Source: an uncultured Propionibacteriaceae bacterium (GTDB taxonomy: Bacteria; Actinomycetota; Actinomycetes; Propionibacteriales; Propionibacteriaceae). From it: a stretch of DNA of 64,000 bases. A model generated the notes under the pieces. It made no database searches. It worked only from the letters and a program-made list of their open reading frames with translations, and was not told the DNA's origin. The stretch's first letter is position 1. Every line of letters starts with the position of its first letter. The stretch is taken from assembly GCA_938046585.1 (NCBI GenBank), contig CALIWR010000005.1:372001-436000 (forward strand), given 5' to 3'. The position numbers and the translations under genes were made by a program. Positions 41,374-50,806 of this stretch are shown piece by piece.

Positions 41374-42320
41374 TACGCGGTCATCGCCTTCACGATGGCG
41401 TCGACGTTGTGCTCGAAGACACCCAGGTAGGTGTTGGTGGGAGCAGACTCGCCCAGCGAATCGGCATAGAGCGGGGTATCCGAAATCTCGACCTTCCAGC
41501 CTTTGGCCTTGACGGCCTCCTTCACTGCCTGAATGGCTGCAGGGTTGCCCAGATTGTCCTGGAAGATGACCGGGACCTTCTTGGTAGCGACGAGGGTGGC
41601 CAACTCGTCGATCTGGGCCGCGGAAATCTGCGCCTCGGTGGAGACGAAGTCGGTGGCGTGGATCTCGATCCCAAAGGCCTTGCCCAAGTAGTTGAAGGCG
41701 TCGTGCCCGGTGATCAGGATCCGGCGCTCCTGCGGGACCTTGGCGAATTTGGCCTCGGCCGCCTTCTTCATGTCCATGATCTTTTTGTTGTACGCCTCGG
41801 CGTTCGCCTGGTATTTAGCGGCGTTCGGGGCATCGATTTCGCTCAGTTTCTTGGCGATCGCGGTCACCACATGGGTCCAGTTGTCGGGCGAGTTCCACAC
41901 GTGCGGGTCGTGGCCCTTGACCTGGCCGTCTTCCTTCCAGGGCAGCAGGTCCGCCTCGGGGATGGCTTCCCCGGCAGCCACCTGCTTCTTCCCGAGCTTG
42001 TCGAGCTGCTCCATCATGTGGTGCTCCATGTCATGGGAGGTCCACACAACGACATCGGCCGACTGCACTCTCTCGGCGTCGGCGGTCGACAGCGCCTGGG
42101 TGTGCGGATCGCCCCCAGGAGCCACCAGCACGCTCACCTGCGCCTCCGGCGCAATGTTCTTCACCGCGTCCCCCAGGTATCCGGTGGTGGCGACCACCTG
42201 GAGTTTCTTGCCTGAGGCGCCAGGCGACGAGGCGGCGGGGTTGCTGTTGGTGGTTGAGCACCCGGCCGTGGCCAGGAGCAGGGCGGTCGCGGCGGCCGCC
42301 ATCCGTACCAGAAACTTCAT
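41373..42320 (-). CDS. metal-binding lipoprotein of a Mn/Zn-type ABC importer
   Basis: A 315-residue cluster A-I binding protein (ZnuA/MntA/TroA/AztC type). The lipobox is TAGCS (Cys anchored). Likely metal ligands are the His in DPHTQ, the His in DPHVW, the His in TGHDAFNY and an acid near LYADSLGE. The His-rich loop between them is short (HDMEHHMM and KGHDPH), so manganese is at least as likely as zinc. It lies first in the operon, and a possible metal-regulated operator lies upstream. Confidence 0.9.
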   Translation of the reverse strand: MKFLVRMAAAATALLLATAGCSTTNSNPAASSPGASGKKLQVVATTGYLGDAVKNIAPEAQVSVLVAPGGDPHTQALSTADAERVQSADVVVWTSHDMEHHMMEQLDKLGKKQVAAGEAIPEADLLPWKEDGQVKGHDPHVWNSPDNWTHVVTAIAKKLSEIDAPNAAKYQANAEAYNKKIMDMKKAAEAKFAKVPQERRILITGHDAFNYLGKAFGIEIHATDFVSTEAQISAAQIDELATLVATKKVPVIFQDNLGNPAAIQAVKEAVKAKGWKVEISDTPLYADSLGESAPTNTYLGVFEHNVDAIVKAMTA

Positions 42321-42348
42321 CTAATACCTGCTTTCAGTCACCCATCCA

Positions 42349-42369
42349 TAGTGAGATTGAGTATCATTA
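42349..42369. promoter_or_regulatory. possible metalloregulator operator
   Basis: TAGTGAGATTGAGTATCATTA is an imperfect palindrome with TAxTGA arms, resembling Fur/Zur-type boxes. It lies about 30-50 nt before the binding-protein gene. The identity of the regulator is not decided. Confidence 0.35.
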
Positions 42370-42459
42370 AGCAGGAGAGTAGCTCACGGCCTCGGACCTT
42401 CCCACCCCGGGGCGGCCGAACCCCCATCGACAGCCAGGTTCTGGCCGGTTCGGTTGCCG

Positions 42460-43281
42460 TCAGAGGCGAGCCTCGATCTCGCGGTCGAGATCGAACACGG
42501 CGCGGGCGATCTCCTCGGGAGCATCAAGCATCATCAGGTGGCGGGAAGCCGGAAGTCGCCGGACCTCGAGCCGGGCGAAGGCGCCCCGCAACGACTCTCG
42601 CTGTTGCCGGCTATAGCCATCTTGCCCTTCGAGGAGGATGGTCGGGGCGATCACCGGCGTCCTCTGCTCGTGACGCAGGCGCGCTAGGTCGACGGCCTGC
42701 TCCCCGTACGCGAGAAATTCGGCCACAGCAGCAGCCAAGGCCTGCGAGGTCTCGTGCCCCGCCCGCCATGATTCATCAGCCATCACCTCAGGATGGTGAG
42801 TCTCGCGCCGCATCCCGGCGCGAACGGCTTCGGCGATCAGCCGCCGGATCAGTTCGACACGCAGCACCGTGGCGGCGAGGCGCGCGATCCTGACGGCGGC
42901 GGCCCGCCGGAGCGGACCAAAGCCGGGCTGGGCCTCCACTGACGGGTCCACGAGTACGATCCCGGCGGTGCTGTCGGGGCGGAGTCTGGCCAATGCCTCG
43001 GCTTGGAAGGCCGCCATGGAATGGGCTACCACGATCACCGGGGCATCGTCGGCGATGGTCTGTGCCAGGTGGAGGGTTTCCCGTCGCAGGTGGGGAAGCT
43101 CAGTACAGGTTGTTCCGCATCGCCCGGGGCGGTCGATGGCAATGACGGCGTGTCCGCTTAGCTCGCTGACCACCTGGTCCCAGGCGACCGCTGCCAAGCC
43201 ACAGCCGTTGAGCAGGACCACAGCCCGGCCACCACCAGGGCGACGGTGAATGGTGTACTCCCCTGGGCGAGCCTCAGGCAT
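42460..43281 (-). CDS. alpha/beta hydrolase in the lysX operon
   Basis: A 273-residue hydrolase. VVLLNGCGLAAVAWD is the oxyanion-hole region, AHSMAAF carries the nucleophile Ser, LVDPS follows, and the His of SRHLMMLD completes the triad. ATG 43281 overlaps the preceding DUF998 gene by 8 nt; a longer in-frame start would lie in that gene. It is the third gene of the lysX transcript, so it may act on lipid or aminoacyl-lipid substrates, but this is only inferred from position. Confidence 0.85.
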   Translation of the reverse strand: MPEARPGEYTIHRRPGGGRAVVLLNGCGLAAVAWDQVVSELSGHAVIAIDRPGRCGTTCTELPHLRRETLHLAQTIADDAPVIVVAHSMAAFQAEALARLRPDSTAGIVLVDPSVEAQPGFGPLRRAAAVRIARLAATVLRVELIRRLIAEAVRAGMRRETHHPEVMADESWRAGHETSQALAAAVAEFLAYGEQAVDLARLRHEQRTPVIAPTILLEGQDGYSRQQRESLRGAFARLEVRRLPASRHLMMLDAPEEIARAVFDLDREIEARL

Positions 43282-43897
43282 GGCTGGAAGGCAATTGCCA
43301 TGCCAAGTAGCCGATCCAGCCGGAGCAGAGCAGGATCTGGACAATCTGGACCGGTCCCTGGGCACCTGGCAGGACGAGTGGCATGGCTGCGCTGGCCACC
43401 AGCAGCACCGCGACCACCGCGGCCAGCCCGGTCATGGCCCGGACTGCCCGGGTCCAGCCCCGTCGAGCCCGGGTCCAGGCGACCAAGGCGATACAGGCGA
43501 CCTGTCCTGCGGAAACGATCACCGATGCCACCTCGTGCAGGTGCCGTTTGATGCTCGGCATGGCGGCGCAGGCAACGTCTCGACTCTCCGCGCAGGGCAG
43601 ATTGAAGCTGACATCCAGCATGGTCCCGGCCGCAACCGTCAGCAGAGCCAGTGAGACATGGCGGGAGTGTCTCCTTCCGAGCCAGCGGGTCCACCCGTGC
43701 CAGCCCAGGAACGCGATGACGCCGTAGACGGTGGCTGCGGCGGCATCAGCCGCCCGGAAGAACCAGCTAAAGGGCTGATCGGCAGCGGCCAGTTCCGAGA
43801 TATAGGCAAGCAGCGCGTCAGGGCTGCCGTTGAGCGGCCACGCCAGCCAGCTGTTGTAGAGCACGACGGCGAGGATCATCAGCACCCAGCGCCTCAT
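43274..43897 (-). CDS. DUF998-like membrane protein
   Basis: A 207-residue protein with six membrane helices, the first starting at residue 5. NLPCAESRDVACAA and KRHLHEVAS between helices resemble the conserved DUF998 loops, where two Cys may pair. It overlaps lysX by 4 nt (ATGA), so it is translated with it. Its function is unknown. Membrane location and coupling to LysX suggest a role in lipid handling. Confidence 0.75.
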   Translation of the reverse strand: MRRWVLMILAVVLYNSWLAWPLNGSPDALLAYISELAAADQPFSWFFRAADAAAATVYGVIAFLGWHGWTRWLGRRHSRHVSLALLTVAAGTMLDVSFNLPCAESRDVACAAMPSIKRHLHEVASVIVSAGQVACIALVAWTRARRGWTRAVRAMTGLAAVVAVLLVASAAMPLVLPGAQGPVQIVQILLCSGWIGYLAWQLPSSHA

Positions 43898-46800
43898 CGG
43901 TTCGGCCTGACCAGGGGGAAGGTGATGGTCTCGCGGATCGAAGCCTTGGTGAGCATCATCACCAGACGGTCGAGGCCCATCCCCAATCCGCCCGAAGGGG
44001 GCATGCCCTGCTCCAAGGCCTCCAGGAAGGCCTCATCGAGTTCCATGGCCTCGAGGTCTCCCCCGGCGGCAGCGAGTGATTGGGCGGTCAACCGTTCGCG
44101 TTGGATGACCGGGTCGACCAGTTCCGAGTAGGCCGTGCCCACCTCCGAACCAAAGATGATCAGGTCCCAGCGCTCCGACAGGCAGGGGATGCTGCGGTGT
44201 TGCCGGGTCAGGGGGGAAGTCTCGGCTGGGAAGTCGCTGAAGAAGGTGGGCTCCACGGTCGTTCCCTCGGCGAGGTGCTCGTACAACTCCTGCAGCAGGG
44301 TCCCCCATCCCCAGCGGGGATCGTAGGGCATGCCGACCCGGTCGGCGTAGCTCCGCAAGGTCTCGACGGGGGTCTCGCTGTCGACCGGTTCGCCCACCCC
44401 CTGCGCGACCGCATCCATGATGCTGACCGTCCGCCATGGGGCAGCCAGGTCGATCTCGTGTTCGGTGCCGCCGACGCTGCCCCGGACCACGGTCGAGCCG
44501 GTGGCGGCCTGGGCAGCTGCGATTGTGATCTGGCGGATGACATCCTTCATGATGATGTAGTCGGCATGGGCCTGGTAGGCCTCGAGCATCGTGAATTCGG
44601 GGTTGTGGGTCGCGTCGGCCCCCTCATTGCGGAAGTTCCGGCCGATCTCGAAAACCCGTTCCAGGCCGCCCACCATGAGCCGCTTCAGATAGAGTTCAGG
44701 CGCGATCCGCAGATACAAATTGAGGTTGTAGGCGTTGATATGGGTACGGAAGGGGCGGGCATTCGCGCCACCGTGCACAGGCTGCAAGATCGGAGTCTCT
44801 ACCTCAAGGTATCCCCGGTCCACCAAGGTCTGGCGCACGGCCTGGATAGCGACCGAACGGGCCCGCACCATCTCACGCTGACGGTGATTGACGATCAGAT
44901 CGACGTGCCGCAGACGCACCCGAGATTCGGGATTCTGAAGTCCTTTGCGCTTGTCCGGCAGCGGCCGTAACGCCTTAGAGGTCATCATCCAGGAGCTGCC
45001 CAGCAGGCTACGAGTCCCAGTTCGGGAGGCACCGATGACGCCGGTGACGGCGATCTGATCGCCGCCACGAACCAGGCGACGGAAGGTGGCGAGGCTCCCA
45101 GCGCCGGCCGTGGCGACCTCCATCAGGATCTGGAGGTCACCGCTAGCATCGCGCAGCTGCGCGAAGATCACGCCCCCATGGTCGCGGATCGTGAGCACCC
45201 GTCCCGCCACCGTGCACTCGCCCAGGGCGGTCGCGCAGGCGGCGGTGACGGTGACCGAGGCCGGGTACGGATCAATGCCCTCGGCGAGCATGGCATTGCG
45301 GCAGGCGGCACGGACGAGCAATTGCTCAGATGGTCTGGGTGCCGGATGCGCACTGGCCGATCCCGCGGTCACTGCCAGCAGCGCCGCCGATTCCTCCACC
45401 TCACGCCGGGGCTGGTCCGGGATGCCGCCACCCAGCCAGCGAGGCATGGTGATGAAGCCCTCAGCCACCCCCATCGCCGCCGCGACCTGGGTGAGGTTGG
45501 CCGGCTCGGGGTAACAAATCAGCCGCGGGTACCAGTTCGGCTCGTACTTCGCGTTGGACCGGTAGAGCGTTTCCAACTGCCACCAGTGGGAGGCAAAGAT
45601 CAAGATCCTTCGCCAGAGCCGCCTGATCGGACCGGCACCGATCCGGGAGCCCTCGGTGAAAGCTGATCGGAAGACCGCGAAGTTCAATGACACCCGCCGG
45701 ATCCCCAGCGTACGTCCGTCGATCATCAAGGATGAGATCATGAACTCAGTAACCCCGTTATCCGCCTGTGGGTGACGACGCATGGTGTCGAGGCTCAACC
45801 CGTCCCCGCCCCAGGGAGCGAAGGACAACAGCCCGGCGATCTGTCCCCGCTCGTCACCGGGAGGAAAGAGCGCCTCCACCATGACGCATTCGCCGTCAGC
45901 GGGGTCACCCAAGCGCCCCAGCGCCATCGAGAAGCCGCGCTCGGGCTCGCCGGACAGCCAGTCCTGGGCCAGATCCGCCAATTCCTCGAGTTCGGTGGCG
46001 GGGATGGTCCGGTGCCGGCGGATCCGGGTGGTATAGCCGAGCCCATTCAGTCTGAGGACTGCTCGGTTCACCTCGGGCAACGACGCGACCCCGAAGTCGG
46101 CGGTGGTGAGCACGGCCTCGTCTCCGATTGCCAACGCACGCAGCCCAGCCTCGGTATAGGCGCGGGCACCGGTCTCAGAGGCGCCAATCACGGCGGGGAT
46201 CCAGCCGTAGGACTCGGCATGACGTTTGAAAGCCAATGCTGTGGCGGGCCAGAGGGAAGGGTTGCCGAGAGGATCGCCAGAGGCCAGAGCCACCCCCATG
46301 CCCACGCGGTAGACCACCGCCCCGTGCTCACTGAGGAAGGCGGACTTGTCGCGCCGGGTTGCGAAGTATCCCAGGGAATCCGATGGGTTGACCGCCAGGA
46401 GTTCACGGACCCGGGTCTCGTCCGCCACGGTCATTCGGGCCTCGACCCGCTGCGAATGCAGCATCGCCCAGATGGCCGCTATGAAACTCAGGGCAAACCC
46501 CAGACCCATCAGGTCGCCTAACAGTTCCTCAACCTGCGGCAGGTTCCTGTTGGCGATCAGAAGATGGGCCCCCTGGCCGCTTATGATGACCACGGCGCAG
46601 CCGAGGACCAAAACCTTCAATGCTCGGCGGATATTGCCATGCTGAGACCGCACGATGAAGGAGCGGCGGTGGCGTAGCAGCAACGCGAGGAGCAGGATCG
46701 CCACCAAGATGTTTACGAACAAGACAGCATATTCGCTGAGCCTTATCGGGTCGTCCGTGAACAGCGAGGAATAGTCGCTGGGTCTCAAGAAGTACAACAC

Positions 46801-47103
46801 CCCGAGTGAGATCACGATGGAGATGGTGAGGGTCAGGCTGAAGCTAACACCCACCACCATAGCGATCCAGGCGAGGCGCTTGCGTCGTGCGATACCCGAC
46901 GCCAGCAGTAGAAAGACGACACCAGTCAACTGGTTGATGATGGGCAGCGGAATGGGCAACGGGACGAACCAGGTCAGGAGAAACTCCGTCACCCGTCCGA
47001 TAGCGGGCACTGATTCTAGAAGCAGATAAGTCAGAGCAAGCAGACCAGCGACCGTGAGATACCGCGACAGGAAGCGGATCGCCAGATCGGAGTGTCTCTT
47101 CAT
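43894..47103 (-). CDS. lysX: bifunctional lysylphosphatidylglycerol synthetase/lysyl-tRNA synthetase LysX
   Basis: A 1069-residue fusion. The first 220 residues hold six or more membrane helices. Residues of about 235-530 form the MprF-type aminoacyl transferase domain with GDPLGNPS and SFAPWGGDGLSLD. Residues 600-700 form the OB-fold tRNA-binding domain and the rest is a class II lysyl-tRNA synthetase with FEIGRNFRNEG, NPEFTMLE and GLGMGLDRLVM. It charges tRNA-Lys and moves lysine onto phosphatidylglycerol, which in mycobacteria protects against cationic peptides. ATG 47103 has GGGAGGG upstream. It heads the DUF998 and hydrolase genes. Confidence 0.94.
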   Translation of the reverse strand: MKRHSDLAIRFLSRYLTVAGLLALTYLLLESVPAIGRVTEFLLTWFVPLPIPLPIINQLTGVVFLLLASGIARRKRLAWIAMVVGVSFSLTLTISIVISLGVLYFLRPSDYSSLFTDDPIRLSEYAVLFVNILVAILLLALLLRHRRSFIVRSQHGNIRRALKVLVLGCAVVIISGQGAHLLIANRNLPQVEELLGDLMGLGFALSFIAAIWAMLHSQRVEARMTVADETRVRELLAVNPSDSLGYFATRRDKSAFLSEHGAVVYRVGMGVALASGDPLGNPSLWPATALAFKRHAESYGWIPAVIGASETGARAYTEAGLRALAIGDEAVLTTADFGVASLPEVNRAVLRLNGLGYTTRIRRHRTIPATELEELADLAQDWLSGEPERGFSMALGRLGDPADGECVMVEALFPPGDERGQIAGLLSFAPWGGDGLSLDTMRRHPQADNGVTEFMISSLMIDGRTLGIRRVSLNFAVFRSAFTEGSRIGAGPIRRLWRRILIFASHWWQLETLYRSNAKYEPNWYPRLICYPEPANLTQVAAAMGVAEGFITMPRWLGGGIPDQPRREVEESAALLAVTAGSASAHPAPRPSEQLLVRAACRNAMLAEGIDPYPASVTVTAACATALGECTVAGRVLTIRDHGGVIFAQLRDASGDLQILMEVATAGAGSLATFRRLVRGGDQIAVTGVIGASRTGTRSLLGSSWMMTSKALRPLPDKRKGLQNPESRVRLRHVDLIVNHRQREMVRARSVAIQAVRQTLVDRGYLEVETPILQPVHGGANARPFRTHINAYNLNLYLRIAPELYLKRLMVGGLERVFEIGRNFRNEGADATHNPEFTMLEAYQAHADYIIMKDVIRQITIAAAQAATGSTVVRGSVGGTEHEIDLAAPWRTVSIMDAVAQGVGEPVDSETPVETLRSYADRVGMPYDPRWGWGTLLQELYEHLAEGTTVEPTFFSDFPAETSPLTRQHRSIPCLSERWDLIIFGSEVGTAYSELVDPVIQRERLTAQSLAAAGGDLEAMELDEAFLEALEQGMPPSGGLGMGLDRLVMMLTKASIRETITFPLVRPNR

Positions 47104-47594
47104 GATCTGCCCTCCCAAGGCTGAGTGATCACCACGGACTGGCCACCCGCGGCAGGCTTGTGGCTCGCAGTGAGCCAGGACCCATGGTTGAGGCGGAGCC
47201 GAAGTCTCTTACCCTGGTCTGCCCACTGGTCACCCAGTCTGCAACCGGTTGAGCCGGGATTGACCAAGCCACTGCCATATAATAGGCATTGGTGAACTAC
47301 CTACTCGATGATGTCGCCAGGCCTGCCGAGGAGCCGGCTTAGGGATCTGTGATGCTTGCCCGGATGGTCTTGGAGCGGGCTGGCATAGTCGGATTCGTCG
47401 ATGCGGTAGCGGGACTCGCCCGCGGGGCCGGACGTAGTGACCTCGCGCCTGACGGAAGCCGAACATCGGTTGCAGCTGCACGTCGATACTGCAGCAGCCT
47501 GGCCGGACCAGTCTGATCACGGGGATGGGGATGAGGCCCCAGTGGCAATTCCGATGCCGGAGTTAGCGCCGGGTATGGTGTTTGAGGTAATGCC
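47104..47594. other. intergenic region between lysX and the kinase gene
   Basis: No convincing gene in 490 bp. A plus-strand TATAAT (47278-47283) is a perfect -10, but the nearest -35-like TTGACC (47260-47265) is only 12 nt away. The first copy of a 49-bp repeat (47292-47340) lies here. The 16-codon frame from GTG 47292 is broken in the second repeat copy, so it is probably not a conserved peptide. Confidence 0.4.
47292..47340. repeat. imperfect repeat, copy 1
   Basis: Begins GTGAAC and ends with CTGCCGAGGAGCCGGC plus two bases. About 85% alike over 49 bp to copy 2 at 52601-52649, in the same orientation. The two copies lie on either side of the kinase/ABC cassette. Confidence 0.6.
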
Positions 47595-49025
47595 ATGATC
47601 GCCTCCACTGATCTCACGGGGTCCACTGCCCCTGCTCCCGGTGCCCAGGCCGCTAGTCGGCGATCCGAGGGCCGGCTCTCCCCTGTCCTTGCCCCCGCCG
47701 CTACCGCCGCGGGCTCACCGGCCTACGACTGGCGCGGCCACCACCGCATGATCCCCGGTGCCGACTACCGGTTCGCGCTGCCGCTGGTAGATGTGGCGCT
47801 CGCCGGGTTCTTCCTGTTCGTGGCCGGGATGAGCATCGTCTTCATCCTCGATTACGGGACCTACGCGGTCTACGTGGCGAATTTGGTGCTTCACCTGGCA
47901 TTGGCGGCGTTCCAGCCCTTCCGCCTGCACTTTCTGCGCACCTGCCTGGTCGGCACGTACAGCCTGCTGGCGCTCTATGCACTGCTCGTCTTCGTCTCCC
48001 CGGTCAATCTGGGCCTGAGCCCCATCATCATCGTGGCGGTCACCGACCTGCACGCCGTCACCCGCTGGGAGCCCGAGCGGCGATGGAGCACCGCCGCCCT
48101 GCTGCTGGCCCTGGCCGGGTCCGTGATGAACCCCGTCACCCTGACCACGAGGAGGTACCTGAGCCACGAACCGATCAGGACCAATGCCGTGGTCTTCTCC
48201 CTGCTCTGTGTGGGCACGGTGGCGTTCGCCTACCTGCAGGCCTCCAGGCGCCGCCGCGAGGCGGAGGATCACGCCCGGGCTGTTAGTGCCGCTGCCGCTG
48301 AGGCCATCGCCGCTGAACGGCTGAGTCTGGCCCGCGAACTGCACGACCTCGTGGGGCACAGCCTCACTGCCGTCAAAGTGCAGGCCTCCACCGGGCTGGC
48401 TCTGGGAGGCGAGGACCGGCTCCGCGAAGCCCTGGAGACGATCCGCGATACCGCTGATTCCTCCCTGGCCTCGGTGCGTCAGCTCGTAACCGCCCTGCGC
48501 AGCCAGCCCGGCCAGGCCGCACCGCTGGCCGATCTCCTCACCATCCCGGCGCTCATCGAGACCGCGCGCAGCGCAGGCGCCCGGGTGAGCGCCCTCCTGC
48601 CAGACTCCGAGGTCCTGGCCACCTGCAATGCCTCGTGGTCAGCGATGCAGCGGCTCACCCTGGTGCGGCTGGTCGGCGAGGCCCTGACCAACGCCGTGCG
48701 ACACGGCGCGGTCGGCATCGGCCAGGAGATCGACCTGAAGCTGACTATCACTGCTTCCGCCTGCCACGTGAGCGTACGCAACCCATTGCGCCCCTCGGAT
48801 TCCCCACCGGAGCGGGGGACGTCACCGGCAGCGGGCGGAAACGGACTTATCGGACTAGAAGAGCGGCTCAGGCTCGTAGGCGGGCGCATCACCCACGGCC
48901 CCGTAACCGCCGCCGGCGGCGCCGCTGCAGTTTTCCACCTGGACGCCGACTTCCCCGTCACCCCGACCATTAGCCGTCCCGACGGCACCGGGGCAACCGA
49001 TACCAGGAGACAAGATGATGCCTGA
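47595..49025 (+). CDS. sensor histidine kinase, NarL/DesK (HisKA_3) type
   Basis: A 476-residue membrane kinase. About six hydrophobic segments (residues 55-210) are followed by a helix with the phosphorylated His in ARELHDLVGHSLTAV. The ATPase domain has VGEALTNAVRHG and GNGLIGLEERLRLVGG. It belongs to the class whose partners are LuxR-type regulators, one of which overlaps it by 11 nt. With the ABC genes downstream it probably senses antibiotic or peptide stress; no input domain identifies the signal. Confidence 0.9.
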   Translation: MIASTDLTGSTAPAPGAQAASRRSEGRLSPVLAPAATAAGSPAYDWRGHHRMIPGADYRFALPLVDVALAGFFLFVAGMSIVFILDYGTYAVYVANLVLHLALAAFQPFRLHFLRTCLVGTYSLLALYALLVFVSPVNLGLSPIIIVAVTDLHAVTRWEPERRWSTAALLLALAGSVMNPVTLTTRRYLSHEPIRTNAVVFSLLCVGTVAFAYLQASRRRREAEDHARAVSAAAAEAIAAERLSLARELHDLVGHSLTAVKVQASTGLALGGEDRLREALETIRDTADSSLASVRQLVTALRSQPGQAAPLADLLTIPALIETARSAGARVSALLPDSEVLATCNASWSAMQRLTLVRLVGEALTNAVRHGAVGIGQEIDLKLTITASACHVSVRNPLRPSDSPPERGTSPAAGGNGLIGLEERLRLVGGRITHGPVTAAGGAAAVFHLDADFPVTPTISRPDGTGATDTRRQDDA

Positions 49026-49845
49026 GCAGACAGGCGCCGGTCGGGCGATCCGGGTGGCCATCGTGGATGACCAGCCGCTCCTGGTCAGCGCCTTCAGCGC
49101 CCTGGTGGGAGCCCAACCGGACATGGAGGTGGTCCTGGAGGCTGGTGATGGGCGCCAGGCCACCGATGCGCTGATGGCTGCTGCCTCCGCATCCTCAGAT
49201 GGATCCGTCGCAGTGGACCTGGTCCTCATGGATCTGCGGATGCCGGTCATGGACGGTGTCAGCGCCATCCATGCCCTACGCGCCACCGGCTCCACCAGTG
49301 CCCTGCGCATCCTGGTGCTTACCACCTTCGACGACGATGAGCTCGTCCTGGCCTGCCTGCGTGCCGGTGCCCACGGCTTCCTCCTCAAAGACGCGGAGCC
49401 CGCCGCACTGCTCCAGGCGATCCGCACCGTCGCGGCGGGCGGCTCCTGGCTGGACCCGGCTGTGACGGGAACGGTCCTGGCCCACCTCGACGCCGATGCC
49501 GGGGCGGAGATCCGTACCGGGGCCGCGGCAGGCTCCGGGGATGGCGATCCAGACGTTCCCGATGTGCCTGTGCGGACGGCCACTATTCCCGCACCGCCGT
49601 CATCAGGGGCGGCGCCCGTCGTCGGTGCGCCCCAGGGGCCCTACGAGCCCTTGACGGATCGGGAGAAGGCCGTCTTGGAACTCGTATGCCGGGGCCTGAC
49701 CAATGCCCGGATCGCCGGGCAGCTCTACGTGGCCGAGTCCACGGTCAAGTCCCATGTCAAGGCGATCCTGGGCAAGACCGGCTGCCGTAACCGGGTGGAG
49801 CTGGTCATCTACGCCCTGACCACGGGGCTGGTCTCGCCCAGATAG
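49015..49845 (+). CDS. response regulator, NarL/LuxR type
   Basis: A 276-residue regulator. The receiver has DDQPLL, the phosphorylated Asp in VLMDLRMPVMDG and the LTTFDDDE and LLKDAEP segments. An unusual Ala/Pro/Gly linker of about 50 residues leads to the LuxR helix-turn-helix with LTDREKAVLELV, GLTNARIA and STVKSHVKAILGK. The start overlaps the kinase gene; a second ATG one codon later is equally possible. Its target is likely the ABC operon 150 bp downstream. Confidence 0.9.
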   Translation: MMPEQTGAGRAIRVAIVDDQPLLVSAFSALVGAQPDMEVVLEAGDGRQATDALMAAASASSDGSVAVDLVLMDLRMPVMDGVSAIHALRATGSTSALRILVLTTFDDDELVLACLRAGAHGFLLKDAEPAALLQAIRTVAAGGSWLDPAVTGTVLAHLDADAGAEIRTGAAAGSGDGDPDVPDVPVRTATIPAPPSSGAAPVVGAPQGPYEPLTDREKAVLELVCRGLTNARIAGQLYVAESTVKSHVKAILGKTGCRNRVELVIYALTTGLVSPR

Positions 49846-49999
49846 CCACCGCACGGCCGCCAATCCAAGGCTGCCATGCAGATACATCCGGAAGTCTTCT
49901 CCTGTTCTCCTCCTTGAGGAGGATCATCCCCGGCATGTGCCCGTGACCGTATCCCTGGTGGGGATAGCCGCTCCCACCCGCGCTGGAAGCATCAATGAC

Positions 50000-50806
50000 A
50001 TGACAGACACGCACCTCGCTGCGCTGATGCGGCTCCCCTCCGCTGCCGCAGTACCCGGACTCCGGCTGACCGGCATCAGTAAGTCCTTCGGCGGCCAGCA
50101 GGTCCTGAACGGCCTCGACCTCGCCGCTTACCCCGGTCGGGTCTACGGGCTACTCGGGCTCAACGGCGCCGGGAAGTCCACCGCCTTCAATATCGCCCTG
50201 GGCCTGCTGCGCCCAGACACTGGGAGCGTCGAGATTCAAGGGGCCCCTTTCTCCCAACGCAGCCTGGCGCACGTGGGCGCCTCCATCAACGGCCCTGCCT
50301 TCTTCTCCCAATTGAGCGCCCGTCGCAACCTGCTTGTCCACTGCCGCCTGACCGGCACCGACCCCAGCATGATCATGCCGCTCCTGGAGCGTGTGGGGCT
50401 CGCCACCACTGAGCGCAAGCGGGCAGGTTCCTTCTCCACCGGGATGAAGGTCCGCCTGGCCCTGGCCATGGCGCTCCTGGCCGACCCGGAGGTGCTGATC
50501 CTCGATGAGCCGCAGAATGGCCTCGACCCCCAGGGCATCATCGAGCTGCGTGACCTGGTACGCGTGCTGGCCGACGAAGGCCGCACCGTCATCGTCTCTA
50601 GCCACCAGCTAGGCGAGATTGCCCGGATGAGCGATGACATCGGCGTGCTGGCCTCCGGCGGCCTCGTCTACCAGGGGCCACTGGCCGATTTTGCCGACCC
50701 CGACGACGAACGGGCCATGGAGCGGGCCTTCCTGGCCGCCGTCACCGGCGGTGAGCACCGCCCGGCCCAGCATAGTGACCAGCCCAGCGAAGAGGCCCGC
50801 TCATGA
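50000..50806 (+). CDS. ABC transporter ATP-binding protein of the exporter cassette
   Basis: A 268-residue ATPase of the bacitracin/lantibiotic-resistance type. Walker A is GLNGAGKST, the signature FSTGMKVRL replaces LSGGQ in the usual way of this subgroup, Walker B is VLILDEPQNGLDP, and VSSHQLGEI holds the switch His. ATG 50000 is preferred to an in-frame GTG at 49937, because the family begins about 17 residues before the GISKSFGG strand. Its stop overlaps the permease start by 4 nt (ATGA). Confidence 0.9.
   Translation: MTDTHLAALMRLPSAAAVPGLRLTGISKSFGGQQVLNGLDLAAYPGRVYGLLGLNGAGKSTAFNIALGLLRPDTGSVEIQGAPFSQRSLAHVGASINGPAFFSQLSARRNLLVHCRLTGTDPSMIMPLLERVGLATTERKRAGSFSTGMKVRLALAMALLADPEVLILDEPQNGLDPQGIIELRDLVRVLADEGRTVIVSSHQLGEIARMSDDIGVLASGGLVYQGPLADFADPDDERAMERAFLAAVTGGEHRPAQHSDQPSEEARS

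Noticed and set aside
47278..47283. Perfect TATAAT as a promoter for the kinase gene.
   Set aside because: Nearest -35-like TTGACC leaves 12 nt spacing and the start codon is 300 nt away; kept only as a note.
47292..47342. 16-codon peptide in repeat copy 1 as a leader peptide.
   Set aside because: The second repeat copy breaks the frame by an indel, so no conserved peptide is shown.
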